DNA from: Xanthobacteraceae bacterium
GTDB taxonomy: Bacteria; Pseudomonadota; Alphaproteobacteria; Rhizobiales; Xanthobacteraceae
DNA length: 64,000 nucleotides
Direction of reading: 5' to 3'
NCBI GenBank assembly: GCA_024508855.1
Contig: JANINJ010000107.1
Coordinates: forward strand, 62,001-126,000
Of the stretch, positions 63,200 to 64,000 are shown in pieces. Position numbers and translations under genes: made by a program. Below the pieces are notes generated by a model. That model did not search any database. It had not been told where the DNA came from and saw only the letters and a program-made list of their open reading frames with translations. Numbering within the stretch: the first letter of the stretch is position 1; every line of letters begins with the position of its first letter.

Positions 63200-63931
63200 A
63201 TGGCTGCCCGCAAACGTGCCGACATCCTGCTCGTCGAGCGCGGGCTGTTCGAGAGCCGGGCGCGGGCGCAAGCCGCCATCGCCGCGGGCCTCGTGAGCGC
63301 CGACGGCAAGGTCGTGACCAAACCCTCCGAAACGATTCCTGACGGAGCGGCCCTCGAGGCCGCACCGGCGCATCCGTGGGTGTCGCGCGGCGGCGTCAAG
63401 CTCGCCGGCGCGCTCGAACATTATCCCATCGACATCGAAGACTATGTCTGCCTCGACGTCGGCGCATCGACCGGCGGCTTCACGGAAGTGCTGCTGAGCC
63501 AGGGCGCCTCGCTGGTCTTCGCCATCGACGTCGGGCATGGCCAGTTGCACCCGAGCCTGCACGGCCATCCGCGCATCGTGTCGATGGAGAACACCGATAT
63601 CCGCAGCTACGAGGGCAAACGATTGCCGCAACGGCCCGACGTGGTGGTGATCGACGCCAGCTTCATCTCGTTGAAGCTGGTGCTGCCGGTGGCTTTGTCG
63701 CTGGCGGCAGCGCCCATGAGCCTTCTGGCACTGATCAAGCCGCAGTTCGAAGCGCCACGCGCCGCGATCAAGAAGGGCATCGTTCGCGACGACGCCGTGC
63801 ATCGGGCCGTATGCGATGACATCGCGGCATTCGCAGCATCGCAGGGCTGCACGGATATCGACGTGTTTCCGTCGTCCATTGCCGGCGGCGATGGCAACGT
63901 CGAGTTCTTCATCGGCGCGCGCCGTGGCTGA
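63200..63931 (+). CDS. tlyA: TlyA family rRNA 2'-O-methyltransferase/hemolysin
   Basis: The 243-residue protein has an N-terminal S4 RNA-binding domain (about 1-60, RADILLVERGLFESRARAQAAIAAGLV) and an FtsJ-like methyltransferase domain (60-240) with the SAM motif CLDVGASTGGFTEVLLSQGA and the catalytic lysines (VIDASFISLKLVLP, IKPQFEA). TlyA methylates 16S and 23S rRNA and confers capreomycin sensitivity. It overlaps the next gene by 8 bases, so the two are translationally coupled. Confidence 0.95.
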   Translation: MAARKRADILLVERGLFESRARAQAAIAAGLVSADGKVVTKPSETIPDGAALEAAPAHPWVSRGGVKLAGALEHYPIDIEDYVCLDVGASTGGFTEVLLSQGASLVFAIDVGHGQLHPSLHGHPRIVSMENTDIRSYEGKRLPQRPDVVVIDASFISLKLVLPVALSLAAAPMSLLALIKPQFEAPRAAIKKGIVRDDAVHRAVCDDIAAFAASQGCTDIDVFPSSIAGGDGNVEFFIGARRG

Positions 63932-64000
63932 ACAAATGCTGATCGATCACGTCGGCCAGCGCGGCGATGGCGTCTCTCTCGCCGATAGCGTGGCGCGCTA
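63924..64000 (+). CDS. Class I SAM-dependent RNA methyltransferase, N-terminus only
   Basis: GTG 63924-63926 overlaps the tlyA stop; the frame runs to the window end without a stop and reads AEQMLIDHVGQRGDGVSLA. I-D-H-V-G-x-R-G-D-G-V is the start of the TrmA/RumA-type uracil-C5 methyltransferases that often follow tlyA in these bacteria. Only 25 codons are visible, so the assignment rests on this short match and position. Confidence 0.68.
   Translation, partial: MAEQMLIDHVGQRGDGVSLADSVAR

Noticed and set aside
61127-63802. Very long open frame (891 codons) on the minus strand opposite dxs and tlyA
   Set aside because: It is antisense to two certain genes; high G+C codon bias makes long open antisense frames common. 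The translation is rich in Arg/His with no domain.

Overview
The window looks like a chromosomal segment of an alphaproteobacterium close to Bradyrhizobium, Rhodopseudomonas or Afipia. This is inferred from the xseB-dxs-tlyA block, the many branched-chain-amino-acid-type ABC binding proteins, Rieske oxygenases and acyl-CoA genes, and a short G+C-rich palindrome of the kind scattered through these genomes. No rRNA, CRISPR array, intact insertion sequence or prophage was found. One tRNA (Gln, UUG) is present.

Layout. 1-1755: a DUF2848 gene, a cupin gene and a GntR regulator. 1875-6676: a ketone-body pair (acetoacetate decarboxylase, 3-hydroxybutyrate dehydrogenase) facing a patatin-like lipase, then a luciferase-like monooxygenase and a GreA/GreB-like factor. 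6710-9358: B12-independent methionine synthase metE behind a clear cobalamin riboswitch, with a second hairpin covering its ribosome binding site and start codon. 9689-14030: an exported protein of unknown function with a possible Cys-His-Asp triad, and two glutathione-transferase-like genes. 14203-17918: an acyl-CoA synthetase, an AraC regulator and an MFS importer.

18181-31343 is a long run of minus-strand genes that reads as one operon: fumarylacetoacetase-like hydrolase, hyuA, hyuB, an IclR regulator, a dihydrodipicolinate-synthase-like lyase, a binding protein, livHMGF, a hydroxyisobutyrate-dehydrogenase-like gene and an amidohydrolase. It probably imports and breaks down a small, perhaps cyclic, carboxylated compound. 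31595-52905 is a second catabolic block: a TetR gene with a strong palindromic operator, two Rieske oxygenases with one reductase, a cytochrome P450, two class III CoA-transferases (one without the usual catalytic Asp), a thiolase/DUF35 pair, a fused double acyl-CoA dehydrogenase, a crotonase, a further acyl-CoA dehydrogenase, three transporter-less binding proteins, a MaoC-like gene and TetR, MarR and FadR-type regulators. The logic would be ring or alkyl hydroxylation, CoA activation, dehydrogenation, hydration and thiolase/aldolase-type cleavage. The substrate cannot be read from the sequence.

The accessory block ends in gene remnants (51694-51904) and an unassigned stretch that abuts the 3' end of tRNA-Gln (53269-53343). 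Beyond it lie housekeeping-type genes: a 594-residue acyl-CoA dehydrogenase, a crotonase, a periplasmic 5'-nucleotidase, an HDAC-family deacetylase, xseB, a membrane alpha/beta hydrolase, dxs, tlyA and the start of an RNA methyltransferase gene. The most novel-looking points are the pathway cluster with a HicB-like gene at the head of an oxygenase operon, the layered control of metE, the fused acyl-CoA dehydrogenase, the Asp-less CoA-transferase and several well-formed operators.
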